A stretch of DNA of 64,000 bases. Source: Aeromicrobium sp. GTDB lineage: Bacteria > Actinomycetota > Coriobacteriia > Anaerosomatales > Anaerosomataceae. A program made the position numbers and the translations under genes. The notes under the pieces were generated by a model. The model had not been told where the DNA came from. It searched no databases and saw nothing but the letters and a program-made list of their open reading frames with translations. Every line of letters starts with the position of its first letter. Within the stretch, counting starts at the first letter, position 1. The stretch spans positions 1 through 64,000 of the forward strand of contig JADIIM010000048.1 in assembly GCA_015351705.1 (NCBI GenBank), in the 5' to 3' direction. Of the stretch, positions 1 to 10,338 are shown piece after piece.

Positions 1-686
1 TACCTCGCGCGCCGCAGCGCTGAAGACGTGCTGCGCGACGCCCGCCTCGTGCAGTCGCTCGGTGGACCCGGCAGCTTTGGTGAGTTCGCGTACGGCACGC
101 GCTCGGCCACGGCGACCGACACATGGCTGCTCGACATCGTCGTCCGGGACCGACCGGGCCTTTTCGCACTGCTGGCGGGCTCCATCGAGCTCTCCGGACT
201 CGATGTCCTGGCCGCCGAGGCGTTCACCGAGCAGGCGGGCATCGCCCTCGACACCTTCGTGGTGACCTCGGCCACGCACGCGGCGGTCACGGACAGCAAC
301 TGGCATGCGTTCCAGCGCAACGTGGACGACGTGCTCGCCGGACGGGCCGACCTCGACGCGCGGCTGGCCGAGCGGCGCTCCTACTACCGGCGCACCCGGC
401 GCCGCCAGGCGCGCGTGAGCGCCGAGACGCACGTGACCGCAGGTCCGCGCGGGGCGTTCTCCACCACCGTGCACGTCTGCGCACACGACCGGGTGGGACT
501 CCTGTACGACCTCGCGCGCGCCATCGACCGCGCCGGGCTCGACATCCGGCGCGCGATGATCACCACGTCGTCCGGCGTCGCTGACGACGTCTTCGAGGTC
601 ACTGATGCCGAGGGCGCGCCACCGCAGGTAGCGGTCCTCGAGGAGACGCTCGTGCCGCTGCTCGAGGAGGTCGCTCGCGCGGAGCG

Positions 687-690
<4 letters not shown>
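1..690 (+). CDS. glnD: [Protein-PII] uridylyltransferase, C-terminal fragment (partial)
   Basis: The reading frame is open to the left window edge, so this is the 3' end of a longer gene. The visible 229 residues hold two ACT domains: one around residues 40-110 ([19 protein letters not shown]) and one at about 150-220 ([19 protein letters not shown]), the usual tandem glutamine-sensing C-terminus of GlnD. The family uridylylates and de-uridylylates PII in response to glutamine in the cytosol. The nucleotidyltransferase and HD domains would lie outside the window. Its stop overlaps the stop of the convergent acs gene by a few bases. It fits the other nitrogen genes here (glnA, GlnR-like regulator, glutamate synthase). 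An ACT-only protein is possible but less likely. Confidence 0.85.
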
Positions 691-2672
<1,982 letters not shown>

Positions 2673-2710
2673 CGGCAGGCTCCCCGTTTCCGTCGGCTCG
2701 GCGTCCGTCA

Positions 2711-2734
2711 CCCCGCCCGCAAGCCGGGGCGGGG
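2711..2734. repeat. GC-rich inverted repeat between acs and larE
   Basis: CCCCGCCC and GGGCGGGG face each other across a short loop in the gap between the divergent acs and larE genes. There is no T-run on either side that would make it an intrinsic terminator. It could be an operator or a structured 5' leader element for acs; nothing assigns it. Confidence 0.4.
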
Positions 2735-2809
2735 TCTCTTACTGGGTATTCCCCTTGCGCGGCGCATCGCTCATGTAGGATAACGGGATATCCGCCCGAG
2801 AGGACCTGT

Positions 2810-3640
2810 GTGCCCACCACCGCCCGGAAATACGACGACCTGCGCAACCGGCTCGCGAACCTTGGGAGTGTCCTCGTCGCGTACTCGGGCGGAGTGGACT
2901 CCACGCTCCTCGCGGTGACCGCCCACGCGGTGCTCGGGAACCGGGCCCTCGCGGTGCTCGCGATCTCCGACGTGCATCCGGCCGCCGAGATCGATGAGGC
3001 GCGCGCTACCGCGCGGACGCTCGGCCTGCACGTGCACGAGGCCGAGACGTACGAGCTCGCCGACCCGCGCTTCCATGCCAACACGCCTGACCGCTGCTAC
3101 TACTGCAAGTCCGAGATGTTCGGCCTGCTCAAGACGCTCGCCTCGGCGCGCGGCATCGCGTGGGTGGCCGACGGCAGCAACGCCGACGATGCCGCGGAGT
3201 TCCGGCCGGGCCGCCGGGCCGCGGCGGAGTTCGGCGTGGTCAGCCCGCTGCTCGAGGTCGGGTTGCACAAGAGTGAGATCCGCTCGCTGTCCGAGCAGCT
3301 CGGCCTTCCCACCTGGGACAAGCCGTCCATGGCGTGCCTCGCGACCCGCTTCCCCTACGGGACGCCGATCACCGAGACGACGCTCGAACGCGTGGCCCGC
3401 GCCGAGGCCGCCGCGCGCGCGCTCGGGCTTCGGCAGGTCCGCGTGCGCATCCACGACGGCGTGGCGCGCGTTGAGATCGACCCCGCCGAACTCGACCGCG
3501 CGTTCGCCCTTCGCGACCAACTGGCGGCCGGGATCAAGGCCGCCGGCTTCTCGTTCGTAGCGCTCGACCTCGAAGGCTACCGTTCGGGGTCCTTCGACAA
3601 CGAGGAGGCTGAAGCGCCCGTCGCCGGCCCTGACGACTGA
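2810..3640 (+). CDS. larE: LarE-type ATP-dependent sacrificial sulfur transferase
   Basis: LarE inserts sulfur into the pyridinium precursor of the nickel-pincer nucleotide cofactor of lactate racemase-type enzymes. The 276-residue protein has the PP-loop SGGVDS (residues 26-31) and the family motif MACLATRFPYG with Cys176, the position of the sacrificed Cys in Lactiplantibacillus LarE. It also has CYYC (Cys96, Cys99); three-Cys LarE proteins are the [4Fe-4S]-dependent kind, so sulfur supply may be catalytic rather than sacrificial (inference). I chose GTG at 2810, with GAGAGGA about six bases upstream; the open frame runs further upstream into acs antisense. No larA, larB or larC is in the window. 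Confidence 0.88.
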   Translation: MPTTARKYDDLRNRLANLGSVLVAYSGGVDSTLLAVTAHAVLGNRALAVLAISDVHPAAEIDEARATARTLGLHVHEAETYELADPRFHANTPDRCYYCKSEMFGLLKTLASARGIAWVADGSNADDAAEFRPGRRAAAEFGVVSPLLEVGLHKSEIRSLSEQLGLPTWDKPSMACLATRFPYGTPITETTLERVARAEAAARALGLRQVRVRIHDGVARVEIDPAELDRAFALRDQLAAGIKAAGFSFVALDLEGYRSGSFDNEEAEAPVAGPDD

Positions 3641-3656
3641 CGCCGTCCGGCGCCCG

Positions 3657-5015
3657 TCACGCCACCAGTTCGCGCAGCGCCGCCCGGACGGCGGCCGGCA
3701 TCCGCTCCTTCAGACGCGCCGGGTCGCCCATCGCCTGCCCGAGCACGCGGGTGGTGAACGGCTGCGCGGCGGCGACGATGTCGATCTCGGGATACAGCGC
3801 CCGGGCGACCCCCTCCACCGTGGCAAGCGATTTGATGAGCAGCCCGTACCCGCTCGGGATCTTGACCCCATGCTCCCCCAGCAGGCGCAGGAACCCGAGA
3901 CCGAAGTGCGCGAAGTCGCGCGTGCCGTCAGGACGCGTCGTGCCGTCGAGCAACGCGCCTAAGCCCTCACGCACCGCATCGATGTGCTCCGGAGGAACGT
4001 GCACACCCAGTCTCGCCGAGTACGTCAGCGCCCGCTCCGGATCGCGGTAGACGAGCGCGGCCATCACCTGTGTGATGTTCATGCGCTCCTCGGGCGTGAG
4101 ATAGCCGACGATGCCGAAGTCCAGGTAGGCGATCGTGTTCTCCGGCGTGACGAAGATGTTCGCCGGATGTAGGTCGGCGTGATAGCGGCCGTAGACGAAG
4201 ACCTGTCGCATGAACGCCGTGGCGCCGTGGACCGCGAGTCCAAAGCAGTCGACCCCAGCGGCCCGCGCCTCCTCGAGGCCCGTGAGACGCCAGCCGCGGA
4301 TGAACTCCATGGTGAGCACACGCGACGTGCTGCGGCTCCACACGATCCGCGGGGCCACCACTTTCTCGTCGTCACGGAAGTCGAATCGGAACCGGTCGGC
4401 GAAGCGGCCCTCCTGTCGCAGGTCCAGCTCTCGATCGAGCGTCTCGGCGAACTCGTCGAGCAACGCGAGCGGGTCGAAGCGTCGCGCGATGCGGGTGCGG
4501 GCGATGCGCTCGGCCAGGCGCCGGGCGATCGCGAGGTCGGCGCGGATCGACCCGGCGGCACCGGGACGCACGACCTTGACCACCACGTCGCCGCCTGCGG
4601 GGAGCACCTCCCCCCACACCGGGCGATACGGCGCCGCAAGCGTGGCGCGATGTACCTGCGCGATGGATGCCGAGGCGAGCGGCGTATCTTCGAAGGTGGC
4701 GAAGAGCTCCTCGGGAGCGGCGCCGAAGTCGGCCTCGATCACCGCACGGATCGCCGAGACCGGCAGCGCCGGCACCGCGTCTTGCATCGAGCGCATCTCG
4801 GCGACCAGCTGCTCGGAGAACTCGTCGGGCCGCACGGAGATGAGCTGCCCGAGCTTCACGAACGCCGGTCCCAGCTTCTCGAACGACAGCCTGAAGGCCC
4901 GCGCCCACGCGGCGCGGCGCACGGCTGCCGGGGCCAGGCCGAACCGTGCGCGCGGAAGGGCGGCCAGCAGGTGGCGCGTGGTGGTCCATACGATGGTCGA
5001 GGTCCGGGACGCCAT
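3657..5015 (-). CDS. ABC1/UbiB-family atypical protein kinase
   Basis: A 452-residue member of the AarF/UbiB/COQ8 family of kinase-like ATPases, which in other bacteria support quinone biosynthesis or lipid handling. Visible are the family-specific KxGQ segment (FVKLGQLISVRPDE), the Ala-rich loop before SIAQVH, the Lys in VVVKVV, the catalytic YHADLHPANIF loop and the metal-binding LDFG. No transmembrane pair is obvious at the C-terminus (the final residues 415-452 are only moderately hydrophobic). The gene starts nine bases after the stop of the small coiled-coil gene upstream, so they are probably co-transcribed. The actual substrate is unknown; no ubiquinone genes are nearby. Confidence 0.85.
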   Translation of the reverse strand: MASRTSTIVWTTTRHLLAALPRARFGLAPAAVRRAAWARAFRLSFEKLGPAFVKLGQLISVRPDEFSEQLVAEMRSMQDAVPALPVSAIRAVIEADFGAAPEELFATFEDTPLASASIAQVHRATLAAPYRPVWGEVLPAGGDVVVKVVRPGAAGSIRADLAIARRLAERIARTRIARRFDPLALLDEFAETLDRELDLRQEGRFADRFRFDFRDDEKVVAPRIVWSRSTSRVLTMEFIRGWRLTGLEEARAAGVDCFGLAVHGATAFMRQVFVYGRYHADLHPANIFVTPENTIAYLDFGIVGYLTPEERMNITQVMAALVYRDPERALTYSARLGVHVPPEHIDAVREGLGALLDGTTRPDGTRDFAHFGLGFLRLLGEHGVKIPSGYGLLIKSLATVEGVARALYPEIDIVAAAQPFTTRVLGQAMGDPARLKERMPAAVRAALRELVA

Positions 5016-5024
5016 CGCGTGTCC

Positions 5025-5366
5025 CTATCCGTCGAGCTTGCGCAGGACCGACTGGAGCAGCGTCTCGATCGAGTCCAGGCGCCCGCGGAGCTCGGCGACC
5101 TCGAAGCGGATCTCGTCGAGCGCTGGGTCGCGCCCGGCAGTGCCGCCGGTGTCCTCGCCGCGGGCACGGGCCTCGAGCGCGGCCTTCAGACGCTCTTTCT
5201 CCTCGGCCACCATCGCCGCCAGACCGTCGACGAACGCGTCGGGGCCGCCGCCCATGCCTTCGGGCCCCTCGGCGTCGCCCCGCGCCACCGCGGCCTTCAG
5301 CCCCTCATCGGCGACTTCGTGCGTGAGCATCCACGCCGCGAAGAACCGCATCACGTCATCGGTCAT
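5025..5366 (-). CDS. Small phasin-like coiled-coil protein
   Basis: 113 residues with no signal peptide or membrane segment. The last 35 residues (LDEIRFEVAELRGRLDSIET and following) form heptads expected to be coiled coil; the middle is Gly/Asp/Glu-rich and likely disordered. The helical N-terminus followed by a Lys/Arg/Glu-rich helix resembles short phasin/granule-associated or UbiK-like accessory proteins. It sits nine bases upstream of the ABC1 kinase and is probably a partner of it. The ATG at 5366 has GGGGGAG very close to it, so a start at Met6 is possible. The functional assignment is inference from context. Confidence 0.6.
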   Translation of the reverse strand: MTDDVMRFFAAWMLTHEVADEGLKAAVARGDAEGPEGMGGGPDAFVDGLAAMVAEEKERLKAALEARARGEDTGGTAGRDPALDEIRFEVAELRGRLDSIETLLQSVLRKLDG

Positions 5367-5411
5367 GACTCCCCCGTCCGCCGGGCCGTATCGCTGTCCC
5401 CCCAGAGTATC

Positions 5412-7811
5412 TCACCGGGTCCGGAGCAGCCGTAACCCGTTCGCGATGACAATGAGCGCCACGCCGGTGTCCGCGAAGACCGCCATCCACAGCGTGGCAT
5501 GACCGGTGACCGCGAGCGCAAGCACGAGTGCCTTCACGCCGAGCGAGAGCGCGATATTCTGGCGGATGTTGGTCATGGTGGCGCGCCCGAGCGCGAAGAA
5601 CCCCGGAAGCGCGGCCAGGTCGTCGCGCATGAGCGCGACGTCGGCGGTCTCGATGGCCGTGTCGCTGCCGGCAGCGCCCATCGCGATGCCGATGTCGGCC
5701 GCTGCGAGCGCGGGCGCATCGTTGATGCCGTCGCCCACCATCGCGACAACCCCGTGCTGCTCCCTCAGTTCGGCGACGGCGACCGTCTTCCCGTCCGGGA
5801 GCAGGCGGGCCCGGTACTCCGGCACGCCCGCGGCGGCGGCCACCCGGGCGGCGGCGTGCTCGTTGTCACCGGTGAGCATCACGAGGTGCTCGATCCCGCT
5901 CGCTCGCAGCGCGCCGGTGGTCGAACCCGCGTCCGGCCTGATCGTGTCGGCAAGGCCGATCAGAGCGAGCAGGGCGGCGTCGGGTCCCGTGCGCGCGAGC
6001 GCGAGCACGGTGAGCCCCGCGTCCTCAAGAGCGGCGGCGCGCTCGAGCGCCTCCCCGGTGGCGGATGCGGCCGCCGATGCCGCGGCTGCCGCTGTCCGCT
6101 CGGTCACGAAGGCGACGTTGCCGACCACGAGAGGGACGCCGTCAGCCACGCCCTCCACGCCCCGACCGGGCGTCTCGACGAGCGCATCGACGGTGATGTC
6201 CGCCGCCCCCTCGGCGCCCGCGGCCGCCACGGCGCGCGCGAGCGGGTGCGTCGAGTGCGCCTCGAGCGCGGCGGCGAGCCACAACGCTTCCTCGGCCGTC
6301 TGCTCCGCGAGCGGCACGACCTCGGCCACGGCAGGCCGCCCCTCGGTCAGCGTGCCGGTCTTGTCGAAGACCACGGCGTGCGTCTGCCCGGCGAGCTCCA
6401 GAAAGGCGCCTCCTTTGACGAGCACGCCGTCGCGCGTGGCACGCGTGATCGCCGAGACGATGGCCACCGGCGTGGACACCACGAGCGCGCACGGACAGGA
6501 GACCACCAGCAGCACGAGGGCGCGGTATATCCAGTCAGGCAGTGCCTCGAAACCCGGCCACGGCGCACCGGCCTGACCGAGTGCGGGTGCACCGAACGCG
6601 AGCGCGAGCGCGCCCGCGATCACGACGGGCGTGTACCAGCGGCTGAACCGGTCCACGAAGCGCTGCACCGGCGCGCGGGACGCCTGCGCCGCCTCGACGA
6701 GATCGACGATGCGCGCAAGCGTCGTCTCACCGGCGCCTGCGGTCGTCCGCACCTCCACGCGACCAGTCGTGTTGAGCGAGCCCGCGAAGACGCGGTCCCC
6801 CTCGGCGCGGTCGGCGGGGACCGACTCCCCGGTGATCGGGGACTCGTCGAACGCCGAGGCGCCCACAGTGATCACGCCATCGAGCGGGACGCGCTCGCCG
6901 GGCCGGACGACGATCACCTCGCCGAGGGAGACCTCCTCGGGAGCGACCTCACGCTCCGCGCCTGCGCGCAGCACGCGTGCCCGCTCGGGCGCGAGCGCCA
7001 TGAGCTCCCGGATGGACCGTCGCGTGCGGGCCACAGAACGTGATTCGAGCACCCCGCCGAGCGCGAACAGAAAGATGACGGTGGCGCCTTCGCCCCATTC
7101 ACCGATCGCCGCGGCACCTGAGACCGCGATCGTCATGAGCACGTTCATGTCGAGGGTGCGCGCGGCAAGCGAGACCGCCGCACGTCGCCACGTGATGGCG
7201 CCTCCGGCCATGATCGCAAGGCCGAACGCCACCGTGGCCGCAAGCTCCGCGCCGAGCCAGCCGAGCAACCAGCCGATCGCGATAAGAGCGCCCGAAGCGG
7301 CCACCGTCACCTCGGCACGATGGCGGACCCACCACGTGGGCTCGGCGATGAGTACATCGTCTGCGACAAGCGGCTCCACGCCGTGCCCCGCCCCGGCGAC
7401 AGCGGCGATGGCCTGTGCGCGCGGGTCAGCACCCGTGTCATATTCGAGAAGCATCACGCCTGTGGCGAAGTTGACATCGGCGAAGAGCACTCCGGGAATC
7501 CTGCTGACGGACTTGGTCACGGTCCGCGCACAGTCAGGTCAATCGAGTCCCGTCAGGCGGTAGGCCACATGACCGACGCGCCCGGTCTCCTCGAGGACGA
7601 GGCGCCTGACGAGCGGTTCCAGGTCGCTCTCGGCAAGCAGGCGGGTGTCGAGCCCGACGCTCAGCACACCCTCCTCGAGATCGCAGGACACGGTGGTCAC
7701 ACCGTCTACCGTGCGGGCACGCTCACAGACACGCTCGGCGCACCCGGCGCAGTAGTACTCGCCGGGCAGCAGCGACCGCAGGTCGAAAGCGCGTTCGAGC
7801 GTGCGCGACAC
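5412..7811 (-). CDS. Candidate selenocysteine-containing Zn/Cd/Pb P1B-type ATPase (UGA read-through at 7539-7541)
   Basis: Exports soft divalent metals across the cytoplasmic membrane at the cost of ATP. The frame from GTG 7811 to the stop at 5412 is continuous except for one TGA at 7541-7539; read through, it gives 799 residues. N-terminal HMA domain 1 carries YYCAGCAERV; HMA domain 2 begins TGLD-[TGA]-PDCARTV, so TGA replaces the first Cys of the CxxC metal site (position 91). HMA 2 then continues normally (PGVLFADVNFATG). The body (5412-7520) has TGES, CPC in a membrane helix, DKTGTLT, the THPLA His-Pro motif, GDGINDAP, and the terminal Lys/Asp pair of the Zn/Cd/Pb class (GVKALVL, VFADTG). 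A SECIS-like hairpin follows the TGA. If not read through, the ATPase would have to restart at GTG 7520, inside a broken HMA domain and with no clear ribosome site. It lies directly behind an ABC exporter. Confidence 0.8.
7504..7537 (-). promoter_or_regulatory. SECIS-like hairpin directly after the in-frame TGA
   Basis: Counting from the first base after TGA on the minus strand, bases 2-6 (CUGAC) pair with 31-35 (GUCAG) and 14-17 (GGAC) with 27-30 (GUCC); alternatively 12-17 pairs with 27-32 as a 6-bp stem. The apical loop is bases 18-26, CGUGACCAA, with G as its second base. Bacterial SECIS elements known to bind SelB lie at this distance from UGA and have a G in the first two loop positions. 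Found by eye, no folding energy computed. Confidence 0.6.
7539..7811 (-). CDS. N-terminal HMA segment ending at the in-frame TGA (90-residue product if terminated)
   Basis: This is the part upstream of the TGA, listed apart because conventional termination would make it a separate 90-residue protein. It contains one heavy-metal-associated domain (YYCAGCAERV, then DGVTTVSCDLEEGVLSVGLD) and the first strand of a second one (VAYRLTGLD). A domain cut after its first strand is not a natural C-terminus, which argues that the segment belongs to the ATPase that continues in the same frame. Start chosen at GTG 7811, eleven bases past the stop of the ABC permease gene; the ribosome site (GGGCAG) is weak. 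Confidence 0.65.
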   Translation of the reverse strand: MSRTLERAFDLRSLLPGEYYCAGCAERVCERARTVDGVTTVSCDLEEGVLSVGLDTRLLAESDLEPLVRRLVLEETGRVGHVAYRLTGLD

Positions 7812-7822
7812 CGGCTGCCCGA

Positions 7823-8620
7823 TCAGGCCACGTCGCGGCGGCGGAACACGAGCACCGCTGCGACGAGCGAGGCGGCGCCGACGATCCCGTAGATCCACCA
7901 TGCCTCGGGCGCCACGGCATCACCGTTGATGATCTTCCCCGGCTGCCAGTAGGTGACGAGGTTGACCGGGTCGAGCACCTCGGCCGCCTCGGACACGTTG
8001 GAGACGAGGTCGGCGACCCACAGCACCCCCATCACACCAGCCGCGATGCCACCTGCACGCCCGCCGTCGCGGAACATCGCGCTCAGCAGCATGGCGATGC
8101 CGCCGACCGCCAGCATGAACAACACCCCGAACGCCGAGAGCGTCCAGAACGTCTGCGCGGAGAGCTCGATGTCGTACGTGGGCCCGAAGATGGCGATCGG
8201 CGCGAAGGAGGCGGCAGCGAGAAGCACGATGTATCCCACCAGCGCCACGACACGCGTCACCGCAAGGCGGACGCGTGAGACGGGCTGGGCGAGCGTGAAC
8301 TCCATCGTTCCATCGGCGATCCCACCGGCGAACGCCTTGCTCGCGAAGATGATGACCGCCGACGCGACGATGAGCATCCACATGAGCCCGAGGTACTCGG
8401 TCTGGAAGTACCCGCCGAGGGTGGCGAAGTCCACCTCGGTCCCGCCGAACAGTGCGAGCATCTCGGGGGGCATGTTGTCGATCAGCTCGGCGTACTGACC
8501 ACCGCCGATCTGCGGATAGAACCACGTCATCAGCCACGAGTACGCCACGAGGCTGACCGAGTACCACATGATCGAGGTGCGGCGAGCGCGGAGCGTGGCG
8601 CGCAGGAGTGTCCAGCTCAT
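7823..8620 (-). CDS. ABC-2 type transporter permease
   Basis: 265 residues with about six hydrophobic segments: one near the N-terminus (MWYSVSLVAYSWLMTWFY), then around 105-125, 150-170, 180-205 and a final one before the basic C-terminus VFRRRDVA. The pattern (cytoplasmic N-terminus, extracytoplasmic loop after helix 1, 'AGGIADGTMEFTLAQPVSR' coupling segment) matches ABC-2/NatB-type permeases. Its ATG abuts the stop of the ATPase gene upstream and its stop is eleven bases before the HMA/P-type ATPase gene, so all three are probably one operon. Substrate unknown; drug, lipid or ion export are all possible. Confidence 0.85.
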   Translation of the reverse strand: MSWTLLRATLRARRTSIMWYSVSLVAYSWLMTWFYPQIGGGQYAELIDNMPPEMLALFGGTEVDFATLGGYFQTEYLGLMWMLIVASAVIIFASKAFAGGIADGTMEFTLAQPVSRVRLAVTRVVALVGYIVLLAAASFAPIAIFGPTYDIELSAQTFWTLSAFGVLFMLAVGGIAMLLSAMFRDGGRAGGIAAGVMGVLWVADLVSNVSEAAEVLDPVNLVTYWQPGKIINGDAVAPEAWWIYGIVGAASLVAAVLVFRRRDVA

Positions 8621-9523
8621 CTACGCCTCCCCTCCCTCGGCGTCGCGGTAGAACTCGAGGAACACGTCCTCCAGGCTCGCCTGCGTGATGCGCAGGTCCG
8701 CGACCTCCGTGGTGGCCAACCGCTTGACGACCGAGTCCACGGCATCGCCCTTGACCCGCGCAGTCAGCCCGGATGCACCAACGCGCGCCACAGAGTCCAC
8801 GCCCGCCAGGCCAGTCAGCAGCGATTCGTCCGCATCCCCGGCAAGGGTGACCTGCAGGTGCCGGAGCCGCTTGGCCAGAAGCGAGCGCACATCCTCCTCG
8901 GCGACCAGGTGCCCGGAGCGGATGATGCCGATGCGGTCGCACACGCGCTCGACCTCGGACAGCACGTGACTCGAGAGGAACACCGTGCGTCCGGCCGCCA
9001 CGCGCTCCTCGATGACCTCGTAGACCGACTCCTGGTTGAGCGGATCCAGACCGCTGGTGGGCTCGTCCAAGATCAGCAGCTCCGGGTCGTGGGCCATGCC
9101 GAGGATGAGCGCGAGCTTCTGCTTGTTGCCTTTGGAGAGCTCGCGCACCTTGCGCCCGGGGTCGAAGTCGAAGCGCTCGAGCAGCTCGGCCTCCAGAGGT
9201 CCCCGGCTGCCGCGGAGCCCGGCGACCAGATCGAGGTGCCACCGGCCCGTCTCGCGCTCGAAGAGCCGCACCTCGCCGGCCACGTACCCGATGCGGTGCC
9301 TGAGCGCCGAGCCGTCGAGCGTCACCGGCTCGCCGAGCACCATCGCCTCACCGGCCGTCGGCTTGAGCATGCCGAGCAGGCAACGGATGGTCGTGGTCTT
9401 TCCCGCCCCGTTGGGGCCGAGGAACCCGTAGACGGCACCCGAAGGCACGCACATCGAGAGGTCCTCGATCCCACGCGCTTTGCCGTAGAACTTGCTCAGC
9501 CCCGCAGTGCTGATGACGTCCAT
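8621..9523 (-). CDS. ABC transporter ATP-binding protein (NatA/BcrA-like)
   Basis: 300 residues energising the permease that follows without a gap. Walker A GPNGAGKTT (about residue 37-45), a signature region degenerate as LSKGNKQKLALI, Walker B LLILDEPTSGLD, and the switch His in SSHVLSE. The C-terminal 80 residues (QVTLAGDADESLL onward) are the extension typical of multidrug/antibiotic ABC-2 ATPases. ATG at 9523 was chosen because the ABC fold starts there; the frame stays open 143 codons upstream with no conservation. Divergent from the surface protein gene at 9627. Together with the permease it forms a two-component exporter. Confidence 0.9.
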   Translation of the reverse strand: MDVISTAGLSKFYGKARGIEDLSMCVPSGAVYGFLGPNGAGKTTTIRCLLGMLKPTAGEAMVLGEPVTLDGSALRHRIGYVAGEVRLFERETGRWHLDLVAGLRGSRGPLEAELLERFDFDPGRKVRELSKGNKQKLALILGMAHDPELLILDEPTSGLDPLNQESVYEVIEERVAAGRTVFLSSHVLSEVERVCDRIGIIRSGHLVAEEDVRSLLAKRLRHLQVTLAGDADESLLTGLAGVDSVARVGASGLTARVKGDAVDSVVKRLATTEVADLRITQASLEDVFLEFYRDAEGGEA

Positions 9524-9626
9524 CGTCCTTGCGCCTCTCTCACGGACCGGGGCGATGCCCGGCTGCCAGGTCGAACACGCGACAGGGAACATACTATCAG
9601 CGACCGACATGGGAGGAGGGGTCGCA

Positions 9627-10289
9627 ATGGCCTCTGCACCGTCACGGAGCACGTTCATCCTGGCGCTCGTGCTCACCGCGATCATCGCGCTGCTCGCCGG
9701 GGCCGGCGGCGCATGGATGTTCCGCTCCTCGGAGATCGACGACCTCACGGAGCGACTCGAGGCCGCTGAGCGTCGACTCGCCGAGATCGCCGAAGGCGAG
9801 GACGCCTTGCCCGAGGATGACGAGGCGCCTGAAGACGAAACGCCGCCTGATGACGCGGCCGAGCCCGGTACGTCCGAGCCCGGCAGCGGCGCTGCGGGGC
9901 CGACCGAACGTGTCCCGGCGCTCGTCGCCTCGGTCAGGACGAGCGGCGGCACCCACTACGTGACACTCGACTACATCCAGTTCCTCACCGGGGCCGAGGC
10001 CGCGGCGGCGGCTGCGGCCGCCGGCGAGGAGTCCCCGCCGCCCAACGACTACTTCATCCTCAACGAGAACCCGCGCCTCAGGGAGTACCCGGTCCGCTCC
10101 GGCATCGCCGTGTCCGTGGTGTTCAATGCGGACGGGACGTCGAATCCCGAGGGCCGGAACCTGACGCTCGACGACTGGATCGCCGGGACGGTGGCCGGTG
10201 GCAGCACGTCACAGTACGTGGCCAACTTCTACTGGGTGTCGGTGACCGGCGGCACGGTGACCGAGCTCACACAGCAGTACGTGCCGTAG
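9627..10289 (+). CDS. Membrane-anchored extracytoplasmic protein, unknown function
   Basis: 220 residues. A single N-terminal membrane helix (residues 9-31, FILALVLTAIIALLAGAGGA) is followed by a short coiled coil (SSEIDDLTERLEAAERRL), an acidic Pro/Asp/Glu linker (about 52-88), and a compact domain with HYVTLDYIQFLTG, NDYFILNENPRLREYPV and NFYWVSVTGG. Orientation would put the domain outside the membrane. I do not recognise the C-terminal domain beyond resemblance to uncharacterised actinobacterial surface proteins. ATG at 9627 has a strong GGAGGAGG seven bases upstream. It stands alone between an ABC exporter (divergent) and uvrB (convergent). Confidence 0.75.
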   Translation: MASAPSRSTFILALVLTAIIALLAGAGGAWMFRSSEIDDLTERLEAAERRLAEIAEGEDALPEDDEAPEDETPPDDAAEPGTSEPGSGAAGPTERVPALVASVRTSGGTHYVTLDYIQFLTGAEAAAAAAAAGEESPPPNDYFILNENPRLREYPVRSGIAVSVVFNADGTSNPEGRNLTLDDWIAGTVAGGSTSQYVANFYWVSVTGGTVTELTQQYVP

Positions 10290-10338
10290 TGACGTCATCG
10301 TGCCGAGGCGGCGTGCTCGCGCACCGGCAGACGGCGGG

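Noticed and set aside
2711-2734. GC hairpin between acs and larE as an intrinsic terminator
   Set aside because: It is upstream of both divergent genes and lacks a T-run.
5412-7520. ATPase as a separate gene starting at GTG 7520
   Set aside because: It would begin inside an HMA domain, with no clear ribosome site, and leaves an orphan half domain upstream in the same frame; kept only as the alternative to UGA read-through.
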